Shown here piece after piece: positions 35,309 through 43,179 of a stretch of DNA of 64,000 nt. Source of the stretch: Sporosarcina sp. Marseille-Q4943 (GTDB taxonomy: Bacteria; Bacillota; Bacilli; Bacillales_A; Planococcaceae); contig NZ_CALSFT010000002.1 in assembly GCF_943736995.1 (NCBI RefSeq), positions 124,001 to 188,000 on the forward strand, given 5' to 3'. The position numbers and the translations under genes are program-made. Positions within the stretch are counted from its first letter, which is position 1. Each line of letters opens with the position of its first letter. The notes under the pieces were generated by a model. It did no database searches, had not been told where the DNA came from, and saw only the letters and a list, made by a program, of their open reading frames with translations.

Positions 35309-37126
35309 ATGTTCAGAGATATGTATTTTGCCAATATGCTAAGCTGGCTGCCCGAATTGATTCTCGGACTACTCGTATTGCTGATCGGGTTTTTCATTGC
35401 CAAAGCCGTGGAAAATGCGGTACACAAACGTTTGAGGAAATCGAGGGTCAATGAAAGGCTCGATGTAAAAGAAGGAAAATGGAATGTGGAAAAGATCATC
35501 AGCAAAGTCTTCTTCTTCGGTATTCTTCTATTAGCATTCCTTCTCTTCTTTAACATCATGAACGCATCGATGATTGCAACACCGTTCATGACAATGTATT
35601 CGGGAATCGGCGGAGCGGTTCTCAGCATCTTGAAAGCGGCGCTCATCCTGCTTCTCGCATGGGTTCTTGCATTGATTGTCAAGAAAGTCATTTTGGCAGT
35701 CGGCGGAAAGATGAAGCTCAACAAGTACGTTGCGAAAGTAGGGGGTTCCCCCGATGAAATCGACAAGTCGAAATGGGTCGAGACGGCTGCAAATATTGCG
35801 TTCTATGTCGTCTTGCTGCTATTTGTTCCGGCTGTCCTTCACGCGCTTGGCTTGAGCGGCATTAGTGGACCGTTTGAAGGCATGTTGGAAAGCTTCATGA
35901 ACTTCATTCCGAAACTTGTCGGAGCAGCATTGATTTTTGCAGTTGGTTGGGTTATCGCAAAAATCGTCCGTACAATTGTCACGAAGTTGCTTGAATCGGT
36001 TGGTGTCGATCGGTTTGCACATAAGCTGAAATCATCTTCGAACGCAAAAGGGACAAGCATCTCAGGAATTATCGGCACGATCGTTTTTGTCCTCATCATG
36101 CTGCCGGTAACAATTTCTGCTTTGGAAGTATTGGATCTTGAAGGGATTTCGCAACCGGCCATCGCCATGTTGAATGACATTATGACGATGCTGCCGAAAA
36201 TTGCGGTTGCCATTGTCCTCGTTTTGGTCGGTATCTACTTGGCGAAATGGCTCAGGGGGATTGTCGTATCCTTATTGGATAATCTCGGCATCAATTCAAT
36301 CTCCGGAAAGATCGGCGTGCGTTCGAGCGCAACGATGCCAACGTTTTCTCAAATTATCGGCGCGATAGTACAAATTGTTGTCATTCTACTGTTCGTCGTT
36401 GAAGCGCTTCAAATACTCAACTTGAACTTCATGGTGACGCTCGCAACGGGTATCTTCGCATACTTGCCGATGGTCGTTGCAGCTGTTGTTATTTTGGCAA
36501 TCGGCTTCTGGCTCGCGAACCTTGCTGAGAAATTTGTCGGAAGCATCATGACGACACAATCTGGTGCTCCTCACGTATTGCGCTACGTAGCGAAATATGC
36601 GATTCTCGCCTTCGCGTTCTTCATGGCATTGAGCCAGCTCGGCATTGCTCCAGCTATCATTAACGCGGCATTCATCCTCATCCTTGGGGGCGTCGCATTG
36701 GCGTTCGGACTTGCATTTGGTTTAGGTGGACGTGAACATGCGTCCCGCTATTTGTCGAAAATGGAAAGCAGCTTGCAAAATGCGGATGTTTCCAAAGAGA
36801 AGTGGGAGCAGGAGAAGAGCGAGATGAAGCGTGAGGCGAAGCAATCCGTGAATAAAGCTCAACAGGCCGTGGATCAGACGGCAAATGAAAATCATATGCC
36901 TCCTGTTGGAGAAAGCGGAGAATATCCAACTGGTCGGGACTATGAACCTCGAACAGGCAACTTGCCATCGGATGAGCTGCCACCATCCGACCCGGCAGAT
37001 TCGAATATGACAGAGGCTTTCGATGAAAATGATCCGTCTAGGTACAACCAAACGAACAAAGACGGATACAATACGACGTATCCGGGCGAAGACTATCCAT
37101 TCGATCCGAACCGCGGAAATAAATAA
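35309..37126 (+). CDS. Mechanosensitive-channel-type protein with repeated TM-helix domains
   Basis: A 605-residue membrane protein with about a dozen helices. The N-terminal helix pair motif (LPELILGLLVLLIGFFIAK) recurs at about residues 195, 300 and 395 as FIPKLVGAALIFAVGW, MLPKIAVAIVLVLVGIYLA and YLPMVVAAVVILAIGFWLA, the conserved TM-helix repeat of the MscS-related CmpX-like family. A glycine-rich last helix (ALAFGLAFGLGGREHA) resembles MscS TM3. The 120-residue hydrophilic tail holds a coiled-coil-like stretch and DPADSNMTEAF. ATG follows GGAGGACACGG. It is probably a small-conductance stress channel or membrane organiser. Confidence 0.8.
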   Translation: MFRDMYFANMLSWLPELILGLLVLLIGFFIAKAVENAVHKRLRKSRVNERLDVKEGKWNVEKIISKVFFFGILLLAFLLFFNIMNASMIATPFMTMYSGIGGAVLSILKAALILLLAWVLALIVKKVILAVGGKMKLNKYVAKVGGSPDEIDKSKWVETAANIAFYVVLLLFVPAVLHALGLSGISGPFEGMLESFMNFIPKLVGAALIFAVGWVIAKIVRTIVTKLLESVGVDRFAHKLKSSSNAKGTSISGIIGTIVFVLIMLPVTISALEVLDLEGISQPAIAMLNDIMTMLPKIAVAIVLVLVGIYLAKWLRGIVVSLLDNLGINSISGKIGVRSSATMPTFSQIIGAIVQIVVILLFVVEALQILNLNFMVTLATGIFAYLPMVVAAVVILAIGFWLANLAEKFVGSIMTTQSGAPHVLRYVAKYAILAFAFFMALSQLGIAPAIINAAFILILGGVALAFGLAFGLGGREHASRYLSKMESSLQNADVSKEKWEQEKSEMKREAKQSVNKAQQAVDQTANENHMPPVGESGEYPTGRDYEPRTGNLPSDELPPSDPADSNMTEAFDENDPSRYNQTNKDGYNTTYPGEDYPFDPNRGNK

Positions 37127-37132
37127 ACATAG

Positions 37133-37177
37133 AACTGCCCCATCCATCGCGAATGCGGTGGTGGGTCAGTTTTTTTA
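37133..37177 (+). terminator. Terminator of the TM-helix protein gene
   Basis: ACTG, CCCATCC and CG pair with CG, GGTGGG and CAGT in order around GAATG, with a few mismatches, followed by TTTTTTT. Confidence 0.65.
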
Positions 37178-37204
37178 TTGCATGAAGGCAGGGAAAGATG
37201 CGCA

Positions 37205-37319
37205 AGTTCTCGTTTCTAGGCAAGGAGTTCTCTTTGTTCGATGTAAATTTCTCGTTCCTGTACAAAGAGTTCCCGTTCTTAGCCGGCAACTTCTCATTCA
37301 TGCGCACCAAGTTCTCGTT
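37205..37319. repeat. Array A5: six AGTTCTCGTT units, exact 21-bp period
   Basis: Cores start at 37205, 37226, 37247, 37268, 37289 and 37310 with no deviation in spacing; variants are ATTTCTCGTT, AGTTCCCGTT and ACTTCTCATT. It lies between the two terminators of convergent genes (37133-37177 and 37325-37358). Confidence 0.9.
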
Positions 37320-37324
37320 TACAC

Positions 37325-37358
37325 AAAAAAGCCGCACGCCCATTTCGGAGCATGCGGC
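37325..37358 (-). terminator. Terminator of the lia operon
   Basis: On the minus strand GCCGCA (37358-37353) pairs with TGCGGC (37336-37331), followed by six T residues. Confidence 0.75.
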
Positions 37359-37364
37359 CATTCT

Positions 37365-37997
37365 TCATTCAACAAGATCATTTTTAAACGCATAAATAAC
37401 TGCTTGCGTCCGGTCTTGCACTTCCAGCTTCGATAACAAATTGCTCACATGTGTTTTCACCGTCTTCAACGCAATGAACAAGTCATCGGCGATTTCCTGA
37501 TTCGTTTTCCCCTTCGCCAATAAAAGGAGGATCTCCAATTCTCGCTCCGTCAGCTCATCATGAAGCCGGTGACCGTTGCCGGACCGCATTTTCTGCATCA
37601 TTTTCGACGTCACTTCAGGCTCCAGGACGGTTTGCCCCTTCAACGTCTCTCGAATAGCTTCCGCGATCCGTTTGGCATTCGAAGTTTTCAATATGTAGCT
37701 GATGGCGCCGGCTTCGAGTGCAGGGTATACTTTGTCGTCATCGAGGAAACTCGTGACGATGACGATCTTCGCTTCTGGCCATTGCTTGATGATCGCAGCA
37801 GTCGCCTCTGCACCGTTCATTTCCGGCATAACCATATCCATCAAAATGATGTCGGGCCGCAATGCGAGCGCCTTTTCGACCGCTTCCTTCCCGTTGACCG
37901 CTTCGTCGATGACTTCCATATCGGGCTGCGTCTGCAAGTAGGCGGACACGCCGATCCGCACCATTTCATGATCATCCGCCAATAGAATCCGAATCAT
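37365..37997 (-). CDS. liaR: LiaR-type (NarL family) response regulator
   Basis: A 210-residue regulator. The receiver has LLADDHEMVR, phospho-acceptor D in IILMDMVMPEMNG and the conserved K in YILKTSNAKR. The C-terminal LuxR-type helix-turn-helix is LTERELEILLLLAKGKTNQEIAD with KTVKTHVSNLLSKL (two separate pieces). The start is ATG 37997, nine bases behind AAGGGGG; an ATG at 38006 sits too close to that site. It is the last gene of the lia operon and overlaps liaS. LiaR activates liaIH in response to cell-envelope antibiotics such as bacitracin and daptomycin. Confidence 0.92.
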   Translation of the reverse strand: MIRILLADDHEMVRIGVSAYLQTQPDMEVIDEAVNGKEAVEKALALRPDIILMDMVMPEMNGAEATAAIIKQWPEAKIVIVTSFLDDDKVYPALEAGAISYILKTSNAKRIAEAIRETLKGQTVLEPEVTSKMMQKMRSGNGHRLHDELTERELEILLLLAKGKTNQEIADDLFIALKTVKTHVSNLLSKLEVQDRTQAVIYAFKNDLVE

Positions 37998-39018
37998 CCA
38001 TCTCATCCCCCTTTTTTGTCGGCAATTTCACTTCTACAATCGTTCCTTGCGAAGGGACCGAAACGATTTTACATGTACCGCCGATTTCTATCGCCCGTTC
38101 CTTCACGTTTTGCAATCCGTACGAACCGCCTTTGCCGTCCGACTCCTCGAAGCCGATGCCGTTATCTTGCACGCGGAAAATGGCGAGTCCGTCGCGTTCG
38201 ACGAAAAGGACATCGACTTCGGTCGCTTGCGCATGCCGTAACGTGTTTGATAGCGTTTCCTGCGCAATCCGGAATAGATGGTCCTCCGCGCCTTTCGACA
38301 AAGACACTTCCTCCAATCGATAGCGGATATCGAATGACACTTTCTCTTTTAATTCGACTAATAGCTCTTCAAGACCTTCTGCGAGCGATTTATCATTCAA
38401 TGCAGCTGGGCGTAAATGAAGGAGCAAAGCCCGCATTTCGAGCTGTGCTTGCTGCACCATCCGCTCTACTTGCAAAAGTGGTTTTTGCGTCGCCGGTTCA
38501 TGCTCCTGCTCATTGATGGCTGACATGAGCATCGAAGCGGCAAACAGCTGCTGGGAAACGGAATCATGCAGCTCCCGGGCGAGACGTTGCCGTTCCTGGA
38601 CAATCCGTTCCTGTATCAATTTATCTTGCGCCTCTGCGCGTTCATCCGTAATCCGCTGCAAGCTCTTCCGCTGGGTCGTCAAAATATTGGACACGTCTTC
38701 AAGCGTTCTATCAATCTTCGGAGAAAACGATTTAGAAATCTTCACAACCTCATCATGCTGAATCAACCCCGTCAGTTGCTGTTCAATCGCCTTCACTTTT
38801 GAACGTCCGATGCCGCCCATCCAGCCTGCAATGCCCGTGCCGAGCGCGATGCAAGTGAAAATGATCCAGGCGCCTAACGGTACATTTGCATATTGGATTT
38901 CATAGAAGAACAACCAACTTTCTCTCAACGGAACATCGACGAGCGTGTAAAAGTACAATGCCGCAATTCCTGTAAAGATGAACGATAAAAAGAGGCTGCG
39001 ACCGAAAAAGTTCTTCAT
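37972..39018 (-). CDS. liaS: LiaS-type sensor histidine kinase
   Basis: A 348-residue kinase with two N-terminal helices and a short extracytoplasmic loop between them (an intramembrane-sensing kinase), a linker coiled coil, the HisKA_3 box RELHDSVSQQLFAASM and the HATPase motifs DNGIGF and YGLQNVKERA. Start 39018 follows GAGGTGG and overlaps the liaF stop by four bases. Domain order, size and gene order (liaF-liaS-liaR) match B. subtilis LiaS, which senses lipid II-cycle damage and is held inactive by LiaF. Confidence 0.92.
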   Translation of the reverse strand: MKNFFGRSLFLSFIFTGIAALYFYTLVDVPLRESWLFFYEIQYANVPLGAWIIFTCIALGTGIAGWMGGIGRSKVKAIEQQLTGLIQHDEVVKISKSFSPKIDRTLEDVSNILTTQRKSLQRITDERAEAQDKLIQERIVQERQRLARELHDSVSQQLFAASMLMSAINEQEHEPATQKPLLQVERMVQQAQLEMRALLLHLRPAALNDKSLAEGLEELLVELKEKVSFDIRYRLEEVSLSKGAEDHLFRIAQETLSNTLRHAQATEVDVLFVERDGLAIFRVQDNGIGFEESDGKGGSYGLQNVKERAIEIGGTCKIVSVPSQGTIVEVKLPTKKGDEMDDSDSIGG

Positions 39019-39716
39019 TTCCGCACCACCTCGATATCCCCGATCCACGTAGAAAGGGAGATGATCAGCTCTGCTCGGTCTCCGATATCTGCATCGTATC
39101 CATCTTTAAAATGAAGCGTTTCATTGATCATCCGCTTTGGACTAATATCGAGAATTTTCGCTTCTCCGAACAATGTATTGTAATGGATGCGTACTGGAAT
39201 TTCGTAAGGCAAGTCGACCTTAATCCGTCCGAATCCTTGTCGTATGGCAATGAAAGACGTCCCTTTTGGAAGAACTGTGTCGGTCACATCTACATGGATA
39301 TCTCCGAAAAAGCCTTGAATCTGCACATCTTCCCATTCATATGAAGAGAAGGGGGAAGACTGTACGGAAAACCACTTGTTTTTCCAAATCCCGTTAGGAG
39401 TCTCCTTTTGAAACTCTTTCAGCGGGCGCATCATCTGCTCAGCGGGCATCCCTTTCCACAAGTGGAATAAAACATAGATGAATACGCATAGCAGCAACAT
39501 GCGCAAGCTCCATAATGTCATTAACGCCATCACGATGAAGAAGAGTCCAAGGAAAACCATCCATTTTGAACGCTTTTTGAAGCCGAAATACGTAAATCCG
39601 GCACCGAGAAGGAGGAAGATGATATTCCCATTCGTTAGGAAAGTGGCTTCTATGAAAAAGAGCGCAAAAAATGCGACAATCCAAAAAGTCATCTTATTCG
39701 TGTCCATTGGTTTCAT
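39015..39716 (-). CDS. liaF: LiaF, negative regulator of the LiaRS system
   Basis: A 233-residue protein with four N-terminal helices and a C-terminal beta-helical domain (QGFFGDIHVDVTDTVLPKG, RQGFGRIKVDLPYE, GDRAELIISLSTWIGDIEV) of the LiaF/DUF2154 type. ATG at 39716 follows AAGGGGG. Between liaH and this gene lie array A6 and a hairpin, so the F-S-R part may be expressed at a lower level than liaI-liaH. Confidence 0.9.
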   Translation of the reverse strand: MKPMDTNKMTFWIVAFFALFFIEATFLTNGNIIFLLLGAGFTYFGFKKRSKWMVFLGLFFIVMALMTLWSLRMLLLCVFIYVLFHLWKGMPAEQMMRPLKEFQKETPNGIWKNKWFSVQSSPFSSYEWEDVQIQGFFGDIHVDVTDTVLPKGTSFIAIRQGFGRIKVDLPYEIPVRIHYNTLFGEAKILDISPKRMINETLHFKDGYDADIGDRAELIISLSTWIGDIEVVRK

Positions 39717-39749
39717 TGTAATGCCCCCTTCTTGATGTCAGATTAAAGA

Positions 39750-39769
39750 GGGAAGGTGGATACCTTCCC
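39750..39769 (-). terminator. Intra-operon hairpin upstream of liaF
   Basis: GGGAAGGT and ACCTTCCC (8 bp, loop of 4) form a tight hairpin followed on the minus strand by TCTTTAAT. It may attenuate or process the lia transcript between liaH and liaF. Confidence 0.5.
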
Positions 39770-39787
39770 GTTCATTGCAAATCGTTA

Positions 39788-39881
39788 AGTTCTCGTTACT
39801 CCGTGAAGAGTTCTCAATCAAGCCCATGGAGTTCTCGTTTTCCAAAGAAAAGTTCTCGTTCAAGCCCGAAAACTTCTCAAT
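39788..39881. repeat. Array A6: five AGTTCTC units, exact 21-bp period
   Basis: Cores start at 39788, 39809, 39830, 39851 and 39872 (AGTTCTCGTT, AGTTCTCAAT, ACTTCTCAAT). Same family and orientation as A5. It is the only array lying inside an apparent operon, between liaH and liaF. Confidence 0.9.
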
Positions 39882-39901
39882 ATGAAATCTCTTCCTCTAG
39901 T

Positions 39902-40540
39902 TTACACAATTTCCGACTTACTTGCGGAATTTTTTTCAAGCATTTCCAATCGACGTTCCATTGATGACACTTCATACTCGCGATTAATCTTACCACCGAG
40001 ATTTTCGATATACGCATTCATTTCCTCAACGCTTGAAACGTGCTTGTCGCCGTTTTCAGGAGAGATGAATTGATCCATACGGCGATGGGCGCGTGTGACG
40101 TTTTCTTTCCCCATCAATTGCAACTGGCGGACTTTCATGTCTTTCACTTTATGCTTCATTTCCTCGAATTTACGTTCCAGCGCAATCATTTCCTGCTCTG
40201 ATTGTGTAATGCTTGTCGCCAACTCGTTTGCACGCGTCTCATAAGCTTGAATCTCGTCTTGAGCGAACGCGACCAAATCCTCTTCACCTGTCGACTGGGC
40301 GAGCTCCAATTGACGGCGGCGTTTTTCGAGCATCGTTTCCGCTTCCGCGAACTCCTTCTCAAGCTCAACTTTCAACTTCCCTTGGCGCTCCAAAAGCTTG
40401 CCGACAGAATCAGTTTGTTTCTCCGCTTCCTTGATGTATTGGTTCAACATGGCAATCGGATTTTTTGATTCCTTTTTATCGAGCGCTGAATGCAAGTCCG
40501 CTTGCACCGTGTATTTCAATCTGTTCCATAATGTGTTCAT
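39902..40540 (-). CDS. liaH: LiaH, PspA/IM30 family phage-shock protein
   Basis: A 212-residue, almost wholly alpha-helical coiled-coil protein of the PspA/IM30 (ESCRT-III-like) family. Landmarks are the N-terminal amphipathic helix NTLWNRLKYTVQADLHSALDKK (first 22 residues), KNPIAMLNQYIKEAE and long glutamate/lysine heptads. LiaH forms large rings that protect the membrane under envelope stress. Start 40540 follows AAGGAGG. It lies between the liaI-like gene and liaF and is expected to be the most strongly induced lia product. Confidence 0.92.
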   Translation of the reverse strand: MNTLWNRLKYTVQADLHSALDKKESKNPIAMLNQYIKEAEKQTDSVGKLLERQGKLKVELEKEFAEAETMLEKRRRQLELAQSTGEEDLVAFAQDEIQAYETRANELATSITQSEQEMIALERKFEEMKHKVKDMKVRQLQLMGKENVTRAHRRMDQFISPENGDKHVSSVEEMNAYIENLGGKINREYEVSSMERRLEMLEKNSASKSEIV

Positions 40541-40553
40541 CGTAGTGTCCTCC

Positions 40554-40907
40554 TTATTTTGTAATTTCATCCCATTGACGTTCGAAGTTGACGAACGGAT
40601 CGTCCGAATACTTCGCGTCGATTACATTGTCGTTTGTACGTTCATTCCATTTGCGCCATACATAGTAGACACCGAGTAATGCGATGATGCCGATGAATGC
40701 CGGCACGTTTGAAACGGCTGTGACCAATCCGATGAGTAAAACGATCCCCCAGAACAGCTTCAGGAATGTAGAATCACTCTTCCTGTAATAGTGGAATCCT
40801 GCAAAAGCGATTGCACCGGAAATGGCAAGTGCCAAAATCGACCCTAAGTTTGCGAGAACAACGATCGCCGCCACTATGCCGAGAATTGCTAGACCAAATT
40901 TTTTCAT
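40554..40907 (-). CDS. LiaI-like small membrane protein
   Basis: A 117-residue protein with three or four helices followed by a charged tail (WRKWNERTNDNVIDAKYSDD split by short turns). Start 40907 follows AAAGGAGG. It is the first gene of the lia operon, 13 bp before liaH, the place of liaI, whose product anchors LiaH at the membrane in B. subtilis. Sequence likeness to B. subtilis LiaI is weak, so I give no symbol. The promoter region upstream (41000-40910) is likely LiaR-controlled. Confidence 0.75.
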   Translation of the reverse strand: MKKFGLAILGIVAAIVVLANLGSILALAISGAIAFAGFHYYRKSDSTFLKLFWGIVLLIGLVTAVSNVPAFIGIIALLGVYYVWRKWNERTNDNVIDAKYSDDPFVNFERQWDEITK

Positions 40908-41039
40908 ATTGTTGTTCCTCCTTTCGTTGTATTTACATCTTACAATGGGTCTCACTTCATCCAAACGGCCGCAAAGCGGATTTCACTCTACGACTTGAGA
41001 CCGATTCTGAGCTAGGTACACTCAAAAATGCTGTAGATA

Positions 41040-41055
41040 TTGGGAACGCTTTCAT
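41040..41055. promoter_or_regulatory. CcpA-binding cre site (perfect consensus)
   Basis: On the minus strand ATGAAAGCGTTCCCAA fits WTGNAANCGNWNNCWW at every fixed position. It lies 54 bp before the thiolase gene, where it would give glucose repression of the acyl-CoA degradation operon. Confidence 0.7.
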
Positions 41056-41108
41056 GTAAGCTATAACTATACGAACTATCAATAAATTCAGAGAATGAGG
41101 TGCAGAAT

Positions 41109-42257
41109 ATGAAGGATGTTGTCATTGTCGAAGGGGTGCGGACCGCGGTCGCAAGACGAAAAGGCGGTTTTTCGGAATATCGTCCGGACGAACTTGCAGC
41201 TGTTGTACTTGAGGAACTGATTTCGCGAGCGGGAATCGATAAAGGTGATGTGGAAGATGTCATTTTAGGCTGCGTCACGCAATCGGGTGAACAAGGAGGG
41301 AATATTGCACGGACCGCCGCTTTGATTGCTGGGTTTCCGGTCCATGTCCCAGGCGTCACGATTGATCGCCAATGCGGCTCAAGCCAACAGGCAGTCCATT
41401 TCGCAGCGCAAGCGATAGCGTCAGGGGATATGGACATCGTCATTGCTGGCGGCGTTGAAAGCATGACGCGGGAGCCGATGTTTTCCAACATGAGGGACGC
41501 CGAACCGAGTCCGAAGCTGATGGAGAAACATGAAATCATCAACCAAGGATTATCAGCGGAGCGAATTGCGGACCAATGGGGCTTGTCCCGTGAAGAGCTC
41601 GACCGTTTCGCCTACGAAAGCCATCAGAAGGCTATCCAAGCCATTGAAGAGGGCAAATTCGATGACGAAATTGTGCCGGTTGTGGTCAATCGCGTCGATG
41701 GTGAAGTGGAAACCGTCACAAGGGATGAAGGCCCGCGTCCAGATTCAACACTAGAAGTGCTTGCCGGCCTGAAAACGGTGTTTGACGAAAACGGCGTCAT
41801 CACCGCAGGAAACGCGAGTCAAATGAGCGACGGCGCGTCCGCTGTCCTGCTCATGTCGAAGGAGAAGGCGGAGGAACTCGGATTGAAGCCGCTTGCGCGG
41901 ATCGTCGCCCGTACGGTTGTCGGTTCCGACCCGACATTGATGTTAACCGGTCCGATTGAAGCGACAAGGAAGGTTCTCTTGAAGGCTGGACTTTCCATAG
42001 CAGATATGGATGTGTACGAAGTGAATGAAGCATTTGCTCCCGTTCCACTCGCCTGGTTGAAGGATACCGGGGCGGATCCGGAAAAATTGAACCCGAACGG
42101 AGGAGCGATTGCGCTCGGTCATCCGCTTGGCGCGACGGGTACGAAATTGCTCGTGTCGATGGTGAAAGAGCTGCAGCGCACGAACGGTCGGTACGGTCTG
42201 CTCGCCATTTGTGAAGGGATGGGAATGGCGAACGCAACGATTATTGAAAGGATATAA
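41109..42257 (+). CDS. Thiolase (acetyl-CoA acyltransferase)
   Basis: A 382-residue thiolase that cleaves 3-ketoacyl-CoA with CoA. The nucleophilic C89 is in DRQCGSSQQA, the catalytic histidine in GGAIALGHPLGATG and the second cysteine in CEGMGMA. ATG 41109 is preferred over the GTG nine bases earlier because of its spacing to GAGG. It is the first gene of a four-gene fatty/branched acyl-CoA degradation unit. Confidence 0.93.
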   Translation: MKDVVIVEGVRTAVARRKGGFSEYRPDELAAVVLEELISRAGIDKGDVEDVILGCVTQSGEQGGNIARTAALIAGFPVHVPGVTIDRQCGSSQQAVHFAAQAIASGDMDIVIAGGVESMTREPMFSNMRDAEPSPKLMEKHEIINQGLSAERIADQWGLSREELDRFAYESHQKAIQAIEEGKFDDEIVPVVVNRVDGEVETVTRDEGPRPDSTLEVLAGLKTVFDENGVITAGNASQMSDGASAVLLMSKEKAEELGLKPLARIVARTVVGSDPTLMLTGPIEATRKVLLKAGLSIADMDVYEVNEAFAPVPLAWLKDTGADPEKLNPNGGAIALGHPLGATGTKLLVSMVKELQRTNGRYGLLAICEGMGMANATIIERI

Positions 42258-42283
42258 CGTTTTACATAAAGGGGGTCTAACAG

Positions 42284-43054
42284 ATGGAAATGCCTGAAAT
42301 TATAGCGATTGTCACCGGAGGGGCTTCCGGTCTTGGGGAGGCAACGACGCGGCGGATTGTCGCAGCGGGAGGAAAAGTCGCCGTTTTTGACATGAATGAA
42401 GAACGTGGCAAGGCGTTGGTCGATGAGCTAGGGCAAGACCATGTTTTATTCATGAAGACGGACGTTGCGAACGCTGAAAATGTGGAAGCGAATGTAGCGG
42501 AAGCCGTATCTGCATTCGGGAAGGTGAATGCCGTCGTCAACTGCGCTGGCATCGCAACGCCCGGGAAAGTCGTATCGAAAGGCGGTCCGATGTTGCTTGA
42601 CCGCTTCGAGCAAGTGATCCGCGTCAATTTGTCCGGTACTTTCAATGTCATCCGTGTGGCGGCTGCGGCCATGATGGATAACGAACCGAATGCGGAAGGC
42701 GAGCGCGGCGTTATCGTGAACACCGCTTCCGTGGCGGCATTCGAAGGGCAGATCGGGCAGGCTGCCTATAGCGCATCGAAAGGCGGCGTCGTCGGGATGA
42801 CGTTGCCGATTGCAAGGGAATTTGCGGGATTTGGCATCCGCGTCATGACAATTGCGCCCGGCCTCGTTGAAACGCCGCTCTTCGCCGGACTTCCGGAACC
42901 TGCGCGAAATGCGCTCGAGGAGTTGACGTTATACCCGAAACGGCTCGGCCGTCCGGAAGAATACGCGCGGCTCGTCGAAAGCATCTTCACGAATCCGCTC
43001 TTGAACGGAGAAACGATCAGGCTGGACGGAGCCATCCGGATGCAGCCGAGATAA
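42284..43054 (+). CDS. SDR-family 3-hydroxyacyl-CoA dehydrogenase (HSD10-like)
   Basis: A 256-residue short-chain dehydrogenase. The NAD motif is TGGASGLGEA, with NCAGIA, the catalytic serine in VNTASVAAFEGQIGQ and the YSASKGG active-site tyrosine and lysine. The SGTFNVIRVAAAAMMDNEP region and the GLVETPLF loop are typical of type II 3-hydroxyacyl-CoA dehydrogenases. It would oxidise 3-hydroxyacyl-CoA to 3-ketoacyl-CoA, the step before the thiolase encoded next to it. Confidence 0.9.
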   Translation: MEMPEIIAIVTGGASGLGEATTRRIVAAGGKVAVFDMNEERGKALVDELGQDHVLFMKTDVANAENVEANVAEAVSAFGKVNAVVNCAGIATPGKVVSKGGPMLLDRFEQVIRVNLSGTFNVIRVAAAAMMDNEPNAEGERGVIVNTASVAAFEGQIGQAAYSASKGGVVGMTLPIAREFAGFGIRVMTIAPGLVETPLFAGLPEPARNALEELTLYPKRLGRPEEYARLVESIFTNPLLNGETIRLDGAIRMQPR

Positions 43055-43059
43055 AGTGA

Positions 43060-43152
43060 AACTTCAATCAGTGGTGGTCTACCACTGATTGTTAGTTGAA
43101 CCAATCGGGCTTTTACTGGCTGTTGACCCCCGCTAGGGGTCTTACAGCCAGT
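43060..43152 (+). ncRNA. Double-hairpin element between SDR and acyl-CoA dehydrogenase
   Basis: Hairpin 1: CAATCAGTGGT (43065-43075) with ACCACTGATTG (43081-43091), closed outside by AACT/AGTT. Hairpin 2: ACTGGCTGT (43115-43123) with ACAGCCAGT (43144-43152), with GACCCC/GGGGTC inside. Both are long and nearly perfect and neither has a T-tract, so they are not ordinary terminators. The linker GTTGAACCAATCGGGC is single-stranded. It may be a structured RNA or a dispersed repeat. Confidence 0.6.
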
Positions 43153-43179
43153 TGAAGCGGGATAAGAGGGGGAAATCAT

